From: UBA5905 sp964609975
Lineage (GTDB): Bacteria; Bacillota; Clostridia; Oscillospirales; Acutalibacteraceae
NCBI GenBank assembly: GCA_964609975.1
Contig: CAZSTR010000001.1
Span: 66,070 to 130,069, forward strand
Length of the DNA: 64,000 nt
Direction of reading: 5' to 3'
A program made the position numbers and the translations under genes. Below, piece after piece: positions 23,602 through 31,769 of the stretch. The notes beneath the pieces are model-generated. The model did not search any database. It saw only the letters and a list, made by a program, of their open reading frames with translations, and was not told the DNA's origin. The number at the start of each line of letters is the position of its first letter. Positions within the stretch are counted from its first letter, which is position 1.

Positions 23602-24405
23602 TTATTTATTCAGCTCCGCCAGCACCTTGCGGGTGATTTCTGCCACCAGGTCATTGGAGGGCGCCGCAGAATGGCAGGACTCGCTGTGGAGGGCGTTGCT
23701 CTTGCAACGGCAGTTCTCGGTGCCCAGGTTCTTACACTTCTTGCAGCCGGGATGACGGCCGGGAATCTGCATTTTCTTGCGCAGCTCCATCAGCTTTTCC
23801 AACTGGTCGCAGGGGATTTCCTCCACACCGCCCAGCTCACGGGCATATTTGCAGATTTTCGCGTTGAATTCCACTTCCTCCATGGTGAAAAAGGCCTTCG
23901 TCAGCGTGCAACCGACCGTCAAAGCACCGTGGTTCTTCAGCAAGAAGGCGTCGTGGTCCTGAATATAGGGAGCCAGAGAATCCGGGATTTCCATGGTGGA
24001 GGGGGTGCCGTATTCGCAGGTGGGCACACTACCGATGGTTAGAACGGCTTCCGGCAGGATGTACTGATCCAGCGGCACGCCGGCCACAGTGAAGGCGGTT
24101 GCCACAGGCGGGTGGGCGTGCACTACCGCGTTCACATCCGGGCGATCCCGGTATACACGCAGGTGCATTTTGATTTCAGAAGAGGGGTTCAGCTTTCCGT
24201 CCAGCTTGTTTCCCTGGCCGTCGATACGGATGATCATGTCAGGGGTCAAAGCGCCCTTCGACACGCCGGTGGGGGTGCAATAAAACTCGTTGTCGTTCAC
24301 CTTGACCGAGATGTTTCCGTCGTTGGCGGCGACGAAGCCCTTCGCATAGATTTTGTGGCCGACCTCGCAGATTTCTTTTTTAATTTCATAAGCGGACTGT
24401 TGCAT
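23602..24405 (-). CDS. fucA: Class II sugar-phosphate aldolase with Cys-rich linker and C-terminal encapsulation peptide
   Basis: A 267-residue class II aldolase of the fuculose/rhamnulose-1-phosphate type, giving DHAP and lactaldehyde. The metal histidines appear in VVHAHPP (near residue 95) and the core has SSEIKMHL and LKNHGALTVG. After the fold, a tail carries GCKKCKN...NCRC, a C-X2-C-X7-C-X-C cluster, a further SESCHS, and ends SNDLVAEITRKVLAELNK, an amphipathic helix of the encapsulation type. So the aldolase is probably cargo. The Cys cluster might bind zinc or iron-sulfur; that is inference. Start has AAAGGAG upstream. Confidence 0.9.
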   Translation of the reverse strand: MQQSAYEIKKEICEVGHKIYAKGFVAANDGNISVKVNDNEFYCTPTGVSKGALTPDMIIRIDGQGNKLDGKLNPSSEIKMHLRVYRDRPDVNAVVHAHPPVATAFTVAGVPLDQYILPEAVLTIGSVPTCEYGTPSTMEIPDSLAPYIQDHDAFLLKNHGALTVGCTLTKAFFTMEEVEFNAKICKYARELGGVEEIPCDQLEKLMELRKKMQIPGRHPGCKKCKNLGTENCRCKSNALHSESCHSAAPSNDLVAEITRKVLAELNK

Positions 24406-24464
24406 GATTCATATCTCCTTTTTTATAATAGTCAATTTATATATCAAAGCCAGTTTCCCGGTCT

Positions 24465-25658
24465 TCAAACCAAAGCCGCTGTATCCAGCGCAATCATATA
24501 TTCCTCGTCCGTTGGAATCACCCAGGTGCGCACCCGCGCGCCCTCGGCGGACAAATCCGCTTCCTCCCCGCGGAGGACGGTTGCGTTTTTTTCCTCATCC
24601 AACCGAATGCCAAGGTATTCCATGTTACGGCACACCGCGCAACGCAAATCCCGATCGTTTTCGCCGATTCCGGCGGTGAACACCAGCGCATCCAGTCCAT
24701 TCATCTCCGCAATATAGGCGCCGATGTATTTTTTAATTCCGTGGTATTGGATGTTCAGCGCCAGCTGCGCCCGCAGGTCTCCCTCGGCGGCGGCGTCGCA
24801 CACGACACGGGAATCGCTGGATTTTCCGTAAACCCCCAGAAAGCCGGATTTTTTGTTGAGCATTTGCTCCACTTCGACGGCGCTCATGCCCTCGCTCATC
24901 AAATAAGTCAAAATCGTGGGGTCAACGGAGCCGGAGCGGGTTCCCATGAGAATTCCCTCCTGAGGCGTGAAGCCCATGGAGGTGTCGATCACCCGACCGC
25001 CGTCGATAGCGGTGATGGAGGAACCGTTTCCAAGATGACAGGTGATGACCTTCAGCGTGGAAATATCTCGGTTCATCCGCTGAGCCACCCGCTGGGCCAC
25101 ATAGCGATGAGAGGTGCCATGAAAGCCATAGCGGCGGATGCTTTTTTTCTCATACAGCTCATAAGGGAGCGGATAAACATAAGCATAATCCGGCATGGTG
25201 GAATGGAAGGAAGTGTCGAACACACCCACCATCGGCACCGTCGGCATCAGCCGCCGACAGCCTTCGATGCCAGCGATGGCCGGTGGGCCATGCAAAGGAT
25301 TCAGCTTCACAATCGAATAGAGATACCGAATCACCTCGTCGTCGATGCGGCAGGACTGGCGCAGCTTTTCGCCGCCATGGGCGATGCGGTGTCCCACCGC
25401 TCCGATTTCGTCCACGGAGGAAATCACGCCAAGCTCGGGGTCGGTGAGCAGCTTCAACACGATGGACAGCGCCGTTTCATGCTCCGGCAAATCCACCGCC
25501 AGCTCATAATCCTCCCGGCCGGGACGCTTGTGCTTCACGCAACCGCCCTCAATACCGATGCACTCGCAAAGCCCCTTTGCCAGCACCTTGCCCTCCGGCA
25601 TTTCGAAAAGCTGATATTTCAGCGAGGAGCTTCCGGCGTTAATTACCAAAATTTTCAT
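24465..25658 (-). CDS. ackA: Acetate/propionate kinase
   Basis: A 397-residue kinase of full family length, converting acyl-phosphate and ADP to carboxylate and ATP. It begins MKILVINAGSSSLKYQLF, the acetokinase signature, and carries VGHRIAHGGE, GFHGTSHRYV and CHLGNGSS. In this operon it would complete PduL-driven conversion of propionyl-CoA to propionate. No encapsulation helix is seen, in line with a cytosolic site. It overlaps rhaB by four bases. Confidence 0.93.
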   Translation of the reverse strand: MKILVINAGSSSLKYQLFEMPEGKVLAKGLCECIGIEGGCVKHKRPGREDYELAVDLPEHETALSIVLKLLTDPELGVISSVDEIGAVGHRIAHGGEKLRQSCRIDDEVIRYLYSIVKLNPLHGPPAIAGIEGCRRLMPTVPMVGVFDTSFHSTMPDYAYVYPLPYELYEKKSIRRYGFHGTSHRYVAQRVAQRMNRDISTLKVITCHLGNGSSITAIDGGRVIDTSMGFTPQEGILMGTRSGSVDPTILTYLMSEGMSAVEVEQMLNKKSGFLGVYGKSSDSRVVCDAAAEGDLRAQLALNIQYHGIKKYIGAYIAEMNGLDALVFTAGIGENDRDLRCAVCRNMEYLGIRLDEEKNATVLRGEEADLSAEGARVRTWVIPTDEEYMIALDTAALV

Positions 25659-27133
25659 TGTGCTCCCCCTTTCATCACCGCTTCAAAACGGACATAGGCC
25701 TCGTCATAGGCGGCGGTATCGCCCGGCTCATAGAACTTTGGCTCCTCCGAAGCCGCAATCACCTGCCGTGCCCGCTGCAAATCGAGAATTTCCCCAAGAG
25801 CGATGAGCTGAACCGCCACATTTCCGGCGGCCGTGGCCTCGATCGGCCCAGCGATAACCCGCACCGCACAGGCATCCGCCGCCATCTGGCAAAGAAGGCG
25901 ATCCTTCGTGCCGCCGCCAATCATGTGAATGGTGGAATATTCCAGCCTGGTGACCTCCCGGATGGCCCGGAAAGTATAGCGATATTTCATCGCCAGGCTT
26001 TCGTAGATACAGCGCATAATTTCGCCGCGGCTCTGGGGCACATATTGGCCGGTGCGACGGCAGAACTCCTGCACCCGCTTCGGCAGATTTCCGGGAAGGA
26101 CGAAGGAATCGTCGTCCGGGTCAATGAAGCATCGGAAGGGAGCGCAGGCCAGCGCCTCCTGCTCCAACTGGGCAAAGGTCACATTCTCCCCTTCGCGAAT
26201 CCACTGACGGCGAGACTCCTGAATGAGCCAAAGCCCCATGATGTTCTTGAGAAAACGGGTGGTGCGGCCGAAGCCGCCCTCGTTGGTGAGGTTGAATTTC
26301 AGCGTCGTATCGTTAATGACCGGGGCGGCCAGCTCCGTCCCAAAAAGCGACCAGGTGCCGCAGCTGATGAAAATGAAATCCTTTTCGGTGGAGGGCACCG
26401 CCACCACCGCGGAGCCGGTGTCGTGGGTCGCCACGGCGATAACCGGCACCTTCGGCGCACCCAGTTCCTCGCAAATCTCATCCGACAAAAGGCCATAGGT
26501 GTCGCCCGCATCGATGATCGGCGGAAACAGCCGCCGGGGAATTTCCAGCCACTCCAGCAAATCGAAGGCCCAATCACCGGTTTTCGGGTCCAGGCACTGG
26601 GTGGTGGACACCTCACTGTATTCCGCCCGCATCACGCCTGTGAGGAAATAGGCGAACAAATCCGGCATCAAAAGCAGCTTGTCGGCCTGGGCCAGCTTCT
26701 CCGGCTCGTTCTGTTGCAGATACGCCAGCTGGAAAATCGTGTTGAAGGCCGCAAACTGAATTCCCGTGCGCTGATACAGTTCCTCCTTAGGGATCGTCTC
26801 GAAGACCTTTTCCATCATGCCGACGGTGCGAGTGTCTCGATAATGCACCGGGTTCCCCAGCAAATGCCCCTTTCGGTCAATGAGGCCAAAATCCACGCCC
26901 CAAGTATCGATGCCGATGGCGTCGAAGCCGCCGGCGTGCACCGCTTTCGAAATTCCCTGCTTGATTTCATGAAACAGGCGTAGCACATCCCAGCTGAAGA
27001 CACCGCGCACATTCACGGGGTCGTTGGAAAACCGATGGATTTCCTCCATGTGGATCCGTTCGCCGTCGAAGGTGGCGAGAATCGCCCGGCCGCTGGAAGC
27101 GCCGAAGTCGAAGGCCAAAACCCGCTTGCTCAT
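25655..27133 (-). CDS. rhaB: Rhamnulokinase (FGGY family)
   Basis: A 492-residue FGGY kinase starting MSKRVLAFDFGASSGRAIL, the rhamnulokinase form of the N-terminal phosphate-binding motif; GIDTWGVDFGLID lies at about 74-86 and GGGTKDRLLCQ in the C-terminal lobe. It phosphorylates L-rhamnulose to rhamnulose-1-phosphate, the aldolase substrate. It is the first gene of the microcompartment operon. The ATG at 27133 is preceded by AGGAGAG; the longer frame upstream has no site. No isomerase or sugar transporter is in the window. Confidence 0.9.
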   Translation of the reverse strand: MSKRVLAFDFGASSGRAILATFDGERIHMEEIHRFSNDPVNVRGVFSWDVLRLFHEIKQGISKAVHAGGFDAIGIDTWGVDFGLIDRKGHLLGNPVHYRDTRTVGMMEKVFETIPKEELYQRTGIQFAAFNTIFQLAYLQQNEPEKLAQADKLLLMPDLFAYFLTGVMRAEYSEVSTTQCLDPKTGDWAFDLLEWLEIPRRLFPPIIDAGDTYGLLSDEICEELGAPKVPVIAVATHDTGSAVVAVPSTEKDFIFISCGTWSLFGTELAAPVINDTTLKFNLTNEGGFGRTTRFLKNIMGLWLIQESRRQWIREGENVTFAQLEQEALACAPFRCFIDPDDDSFVLPGNLPKRVQEFCRRTGQYVPQSRGEIMRCIYESLAMKYRYTFRAIREVTRLEYSTIHMIGGGTKDRLLCQMAADACAVRVIAGPIEATAAGNVAVQLIALGEILDLQRARQVIAASEEPKFYEPGDTAAYDEAYVRFEAVMKGGAQ

Positions 27134-27208
27134 TTGATCCTCTCCTGTTCTGTTTGTCCTCAATCCGGGCGAAAAGCCAAAGGCTCCCCCACCCTTCATT
27201 ACAAGGGC

Positions 27209-27237
27209 ATTATACACCCCTTTTCCTGTTCCGTCCA
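27209..27237 (-). promoter_or_regulatory. Promoter of the microcompartment operon
   Basis: On the minus strand TGGACG (27232-27237) and TATAAT (27209-27214) are 17 bases apart, giving a leader of about 70 bases before rhaB. The -35 is weak, as expected where an activator or derepression is needed. It is divergent from the DeoR promoter. Confidence 0.6.
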
Positions 27238-27267
27238 GTAATGGCGGAAATTTCGATAAATTTACGG

Positions 27268-27307
27268 TTGATTTTTGTCATATAATCGTATATAATCAGA
27301 AATAATC
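27268..27307 (+). promoter_or_regulatory. DeoR gene promoter with three 10-bp-phased repeats
   Basis: TTGATT (27268-27273) and TATAAT (27291-27296) are 17 bases apart. The word ATAATC occurs at 27282-27287, 27292-27297 and 27302-27307, exactly one helical turn apart, the middle copy overlapping the -10 box. DeoR-family repressors often bind spaced direct repeats, so this is a candidate autoregulatory operator. Confidence 0.65.
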
Positions 27308-27322
27308 AAAGGAGAGATGAAA

Positions 27323-28048
27323 ATGCTGCCACTCGAACGACAAAATCAGATTTTATCCATTCTGGACAACCGCCACGCAGTCACCGTGGATGAGCTTTGC
27401 ACCGCGCTCTATTCCAGCGGCGCCACCATCCGCCGGGATTTGCAGATACTCGAAAACCGGGGACTGATTCGCCGCACCCACGGCGGCGCGGTGCATATCG
27501 ACGCCAACACCCGCGACTTCCCGCTGACCCTGCGGGAAAACGAAAACCTCAGCGCAAAGGAAGCGCTGGTGCAGCGGGCGGTTCCTCTTATCAAGGACGG
27601 CTACACACTGTTCATGGACTCCAGCAGCACCGTTTGCCGACTGGCGCGGCGGCTGGTGGGCTTTCAACAGCTGCGTGTCATCACAAACGGCCTGAAAACC
27701 GCCAGCATTTTGGCGGAAATCGACGGCGTGGAGGTATACGGAACCGGCGGACGGCTACGGCAGGGCGCCATGTCCTTCGTCGGCAATCAGGCAATGGATT
27801 TCGCCCGCCGCTTCAATGCGGACTACGCTTTCATTTCCTGCCGGGGCGTGGACGCAGAGGCGGGCATCACCGACTCCGACGAGCAGGAGGCGGAGCTGAA
27901 GCGGATATATATGCAAAACGCCCGCACAGTAGCTCTGCTGTGCGATTCCAGCAAAATCGGGAAACGCTACTTCTGCAAAATCAGCCCGCTAGACGCGGTA
28001 CATAAAATAATCACAAATGTACAGCTCCCGCCGGAATATTCCCGCTGA
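27323..28048 (+). CDS. DeoR/GlpR-family transcriptional regulator
   Basis: A 241-residue regulator with an N-terminal winged helix (LERQNQILSILDNRHAVTVDELC...SGATIRRDLQILENRGLIRRTHGGAV, about 3-58) and a sugar-phosphate-sensing C-terminal domain (DGYTLFMDSSSTVCRLAR; VITNGLKTASILAE; GTGGRLRQGAMSFVG). It is divergent from the microcompartment operon and so its likely repressor, with a ketose- or aldose-phosphate as inducer. The ATG at 27323 is chosen because GGAG lies eight bases upstream; the ATG at 27317 is too close to it. Confidence 0.9.
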   Translation: MLPLERQNQILSILDNRHAVTVDELCTALYSSGATIRRDLQILENRGLIRRTHGGAVHIDANTRDFPLTLRENENLSAKEALVQRAVPLIKDGYTLFMDSSSTVCRLARRLVGFQQLRVITNGLKTASILAEIDGVEVYGTGGRLRQGAMSFVGNQAMDFARRFNADYAFISCRGVDAEAGITDSDEQEAELKRIYMQNARTVALLCDSSKIGKRYFCKISPLDAVHKIITNVQLPPEYSR

Positions 28049-28106
28049 ACTGCCCTTCCCCACCCACAACATCCTGTGGTTGAAAATGTAAGAAAGCACG
28101 AAAAGA

Positions 28107-28143
28107 GCAAGCCGCCCCGGTCAAATCGGCCGGGACGGCTTGC
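28107..28143 (-). terminator. Terminator after the TadA fusion gene
   Basis: Stem GCAAGCCG-C-CCCGG / CCGGG-ACGGCTTGC lies between the convergent deoR and tadA-fusion stops. The minus strand has a TCTTTTC run after it; the plus strand is weaker. Confidence 0.7.
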
Positions 28144-28153
28144 GTACATCTGT

Positions 28154-29752
28154 TTATTTCATGTGGCGAAGGGTATAATCCACAATCGCCTCCGCAGCGC
28201 GCTTTTCCGGACGGGCGGCGACCAGTCCTTCGGCCAACACCTTCAATCGCTCCGGCTCCTCCGTCAAGGAAACGGCCTTTTCTACAGCCGTTTCCCAATC
28301 GAACGCCGTTGGCAGGCCAAAGCGCTTTTGAAAATAGGCCATGTTTTTCGATTCACAGCCGGGAACAGCCAGCAATAGCACCGCCGGACACCCCACCGCC
28401 AACAGCTCTGTGGTGGTCAGTCCGCCGGGCTTTGTCACGCAGACATCCGCCGCCGCCATATAATCCGCCATTTTGTCTGTAAAGCTGATAGGCTGTACAC
28501 AGGGGATGGCCGCGGTTTCCAACAGCTCCAGCAGCTCCCGGTTGTTTCCGCAGGCAACCACCGTCTGCACACCTTCCGGAAGCTGGCGGCCAAAGAAGGA
28601 AAGCTCCCGGTTGATATGGCCACAGCCCATGCTCCCGCAGGACAGTAGAAGCACCGGCTGGGCCGGGTCCAGCCCCAGCGCCTGCCGCGCCGCCTTTTTC
28701 TCCGGCGGCGCCGAGAAGCATTTTTTCACCGGAATTCCGGTGACCTTCAGCTTTTCCGCCGGAATCCCGGCGGCCTCAAATTCGCCGCTAAGCTCTGCCG
28801 CCGGCACAAACCAGGCATCCGCATCCAGCTCGCCGCTCCCCGGACAGCAGGTATAATCTGTGGAAACGAAATAAAACGGCAGGGTCAACCCGTATTTTCG
28901 TCGGGCGGCGGTGACCATCATGGCTGAAAACACATGAACGCACACCACCGCATCAAAGCCGTTTTCTTCCACAAAATCCCGAAGCCGTTCCACGCCACGG
29001 CTCAGCAGAGCCGCAATCCAATCGGAGCGATGGCGCTCCTGAAAGGAATAGGCGCGGCCGAAGGCGCCCGGCAGATGGCGATACATATAGATATGCCCAT
29101 GACTGACAATCGAGGAAAAATGGGGCGAAACGAAGCGCAAGCCATCCTCGACGGAGCAATCGACGCTCCGTCCCTCCAGCTCCTCCTGCAAGGCCTTCGC
29201 CGCCGAATTATGGCCGCCACCGGTGTTGGCGGAAAGAATCAGCACTCGCTTTTTCGCCCCTTCATTGGGCGCATCGCTCCTCTGACGGCCGTTTTTGCGG
29301 GAAAAGCGTAGCCGACGGAAAAAATTCTGTAGCTCTCGTCGACATTCCTCCTCCAGCACGCCGGTCACCAGCGTCGGCCGGTGATTATAGGGCAAGGCGA
29401 ACAAATCCACCAAGGAACCGCAGGAGCCGGCCTTCGGGTCAGCTGTCCCCTGAATCACCCGGTCGATGCGGGCGTTGATGATGGCGCCGGCGCACATAGG
29501 GCAAGGCTCCAGCGTTACATACAGGTCACAGCCGGACAGCCGCCAGCCACCAAGCCGATTACAAGCCTGCCGAATCGCCTCAAGCTCCGCATGAGCCAGC
29601 GCGTTTTTGTCTCGTTCCCGTCGGTTTCTCCCCCGCCCGACGATGACGCCTTCCTTCACAATCACGGCGCCCACCGGAACCTCTCCCTCGGCCGCCGCCT
29701 CCTGAGCCAGCTCCAGCGCCGCTCGCATCCAGCGCTCCTCAAACCCCGTCAT
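28154..29752 (-). CDS. tRNA adenosine deaminase TadA fused to MGDG-synthase-like glycosyltransferase
   Basis: A 532-residue in-frame fusion. Residues 1-150 are TadA, which makes inosine-34 in tRNA-Arg: HAE at 54-56 and PCPMC with Cys84 and Cys87 are the zinc and catalytic residues. After a charged linker (about 150-167), residues 168-532 form a GT-B glycosyltransferase of the MGDG synthase/UgtP type, with ANTGGGHNSAAKAL at 175-188 and TKPGGLTTTELLAVGCPAVL near the end, the nucleotide-sugar site. That half would add sugar to diacylglycerol at the membrane. No start site or frameshift separates the halves. The stop of the CPBP gene is one base upstream. Confidence 0.88.
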   Translation of the reverse strand: MTGFEERWMRAALELAQEAAAEGEVPVGAVIVKEGVIVGRGRNRRERDKNALAHAELEAIRQACNRLGGWRLSGCDLYVTLEPCPMCAGAIINARIDRVIQGTADPKAGSCGSLVDLFALPYNHRPTLVTGVLEEECRRELQNFFRRLRFSRKNGRQRSDAPNEGAKKRVLILSANTGGGHNSAAKALQEELEGRSVDCSVEDGLRFVSPHFSSIVSHGHIYMYRHLPGAFGRAYSFQERHRSDWIAALLSRGVERLRDFVEENGFDAVVCVHVFSAMMVTAARRKYGLTLPFYFVSTDYTCCPGSGELDADAWFVPAAELSGEFEAAGIPAEKLKVTGIPVKKCFSAPPEKKAARQALGLDPAQPVLLLSCGSMGCGHINRELSFFGRQLPEGVQTVVACGNNRELLELLETAAIPCVQPISFTDKMADYMAAADVCVTKPGGLTTTELLAVGCPAVLLLAVPGCESKNMAYFQKRFGLPTAFDWETAVEKAVSLTEEPERLKVLAEGLVAARPEKRAAEAIVDYTLRHMK

Positions 29753-29753
29753 A

Positions 29754-30776
29754 TCACATTGCCTCCAGCACGGCCAGCCCTACCAGCACCGCAAGGGCTA
29801 CCACCAGCACCGGCGCCGTCAACAGCGTCCTCGTCCGGTGGCCGCTCGAAAGCCCCGTTGCCGGCGGCGTCGGTCGCCGCAAAAGCTCGCTTTTCCGCAA
29901 CACCAAGAGCAAAAGCGCCGCGCCGCCCAGCAAAATCAGTGCCCCCATCACAATCAAATTGAACACGACCATCGCCGTTTCGTCCATGTCATGGGTGAGA
30001 TACCCCACCACCGAGGACAGGGCGTTGTTGCCGAAATGCACCGCCACTGCCAACCAGATATTCTCGGTTTTCACATAAATCCAGCCCAGAGCCAGCCCCA
30101 CCACAAAGGCGAAGGGCACCTGCTGTAAATTTCCGTGCATCAGCCCGAAAAGCAACGCCGACATCAGCACCGCCGTCGTGTCTCCAAAGGGGCGCAGCTC
30201 CCGCAGAACATAGCCGCGCATCACCGCCTCCTCCAGCAACGCCGGCAACAGCGCAAACACGCCGATATACGCCAGCAGACCCGCCGGCGTATAGGTCATC
30301 AAATCCGGCGTCTCCGGCACGCTGGCGCCAAACTGCTCGAAAAACGCTACCACATAGTTGGCCACCACATTCGCCAGCATACACAGCCCAATACAGGCCA
30401 AAAAAACCAAAAAGGCATCGGTGCCGTTGACTAGCTTCGCCGGGGTCAGCGGAAAATAGCGCCGACCGGCGCACAAAGCCACCACCAGCGCCGGAGCCAG
30501 CATGGCGAAGGTGTAAATTCCGGCATAGACCGCCAGATAGGTCATTTTATCCAGCCCCAAAAAGGCAGAGGACAGCCGTTCGCCGGACACAAGCCCCGTA
30601 AACAGCAGAAAATAAGCCAAAACCGTGAAGGTGAGCTGAAGTCCGGCGGTGTTTGCCAGCATCAGCGCGCCCACAAAATTCCCCTGGCGGCGCAAAATGC
30701 GTCGTTCCGCCTTATCGGGAGATACTGGTGGCGGCTGGGGAGCATAATAGAGCGGAGGCGGGGTAAATTGGGTCAT
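29754..30776 (-). CDS. CPBP-family intramembrane glutamic protease
   Basis: A 340-residue membrane protein with a proline-rich N-terminus (residues 5-20) and about eight hydrophobic segments. The Abi/CPBP motifs are complete: EEAVMRG (Glu182, Glu183, Arg187), FGLMHGN (His214) and HFGNN (His247, Asn251). Such proteases cleave membrane proteins; roles range from prenyl-protein processing to bacteriocin self-immunity. The ATG at 30776 follows AAAGGAA. It precedes the TadA fusion with one base between, so they are co-transcribed. Confidence 0.9.
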   Translation of the reverse strand: MTQFTPPPLYYAPQPPPVSPDKAERRILRRQGNFVGALMLANTAGLQLTFTVLAYFLLFTGLVSGERLSSAFLGLDKMTYLAVYAGIYTFAMLAPALVVALCAGRRYFPLTPAKLVNGTDAFLVFLACIGLCMLANVVANYVVAFFEQFGASVPETPDLMTYTPAGLLAYIGVFALLPALLEEAVMRGYVLRELRPFGDTTAVLMSALLFGLMHGNLQQVPFAFVVGLALGWIYVKTENIWLAVAVHFGNNALSSVVGYLTHDMDETAMVVFNLIVMGALILLGGAALLLLVLRKSELLRRPTPPATGLSSGHRTRTLLTAPVLVVALAVLVGLAVLEAM

Positions 30777-30866
30777 AAGCGATAGTTCCTTTCTGAAAAA
30801 ACAAAGCTTTTTTCTATTTAGCCACATTCTAACACAATTCTATCCAATTGTACAGGGATTTTTTCG

Positions 30867-30895
30867 TTGCATATCCGATAGATTTGTGGTATAGT
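30867..30895 (+). promoter_or_regulatory. Promoter of murI-DUF1934-argS
   Basis: TTGCAT (30867-30872) and TATAGT (30890-30895) with a 17-base spacer, 35 bases upstream of the murI start. Confidence 0.65.
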
Positions 30896-30929
30896 ATGCT
30901 TTAGTGTAGAAATTTAAGGGGAGATTGTA

Positions 30930-31766
30930 TTGGATAACCGTCCAATTGGCGTGTTTGATTCCGGTGTGGGCGGACTCACCGTGGTGCGACAGCTCCAGGC
31001 GATTCTGCCGCAGGAAAGCATCGTCTATTTCGGCGACACCGGGCGGGTGCCCTATGGCACTCGAAGTGAAGAGACCATTCGGCGCTACGCGCGGGAGGAC
31101 TGTCGGTTTCTCACCGACCGGGCGGTGAAATGTATCATCGCCGCCTGCGGCACCGTCAGCTCCGTGGCCGGCGATGTGCTCGCCGCCCAGCCCGTGCCTG
31201 CCTTCGGCGTTGTGGAGGCCACCGCCGCCGCAGCAGTAAAGGCGACAAAAAACAAAAAAATCGGCATCATCGGCACCCCCGCCACCGTCGGCTCCGGCGC
31301 GTTCCACCGCGCCCTGACAACGCTTGATCCGGCCATCGAAATCACGGCCGTTGCCTGTCCAGTGCTAGTGACGCTGGTGGAAAATGGCTGGACCGAGCCG
31401 GGAGACGCGGTGACCGAGGCGGCCGTCGCCCGCTACCTGGAACCGATACAAAAAGCAGGGGCTGACACGTTGATTCTCGGCTGCACCCATTTTCCGTTGC
31501 TGGCTCCTATCATCCAAAACCGGCTCAGCCCCACGGTGACCCTCATCGACTCCGGCCGAGAAACCGCCGCCGCCTGCGCCGCCCGGCTGAAGGCCGCCGA
31601 CAGGCTGGCCGCCTCGGAAAAGCAGACTGGCGACTGTCAGTTTTTCGTATCCGACCGGCCGAACGGCTTCGAGGTCATCGCCCGGCGCTTTCTTGGCCAC
31701 CCCGTGGGAAACGAAGTGAAAACCGTTTCGCCGGAGGACACAGATCATACAAAGAAAGGCGGTTGA
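30930..31766 (+). CDS. murI: Glutamate racemase
   Basis: A 278-residue racemase that supplies D-glutamate for peptidoglycan. It starts at TTG with AAGGGGAG upstream, giving the family N-terminus DNRPIGVFDSGVGGLTV. The two catalytic cysteines are Cys73 (AACGTVSS) and Cys185 (GCTHFPLL). The first motif has Gly in place of the usual Asn after the cysteine, a minor variant. It heads an operon with a DUF1934 gene and argS. Confidence 0.93.
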   Translation: MDNRPIGVFDSGVGGLTVVRQLQAILPQESIVYFGDTGRVPYGTRSEETIRRYAREDCRFLTDRAVKCIIAACGTVSSVAGDVLAAQPVPAFGVVEATAAAAVKATKNKKIGIIGTPATVGSGAFHRALTTLDPAIEITAVACPVLVTLVENGWTEPGDAVTEAAVARYLEPIQKAGADTLILGCTHFPLLAPIIQNRLSPTVTLIDSGRETAAACAARLKAADRLAASEKQTGDCQFFVSDRPNGFEVIARRFLGHPVGNEVKTVSPEDTDHTKKGG

Positions 31767-31769
31767 ACC

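Noticed and set aside
25658..26983. 441-codon open frame opposite rhaB
   Set aside because: It is a shadow of the rhamnulokinase gene, with no ribosome site and no recognisable domain.
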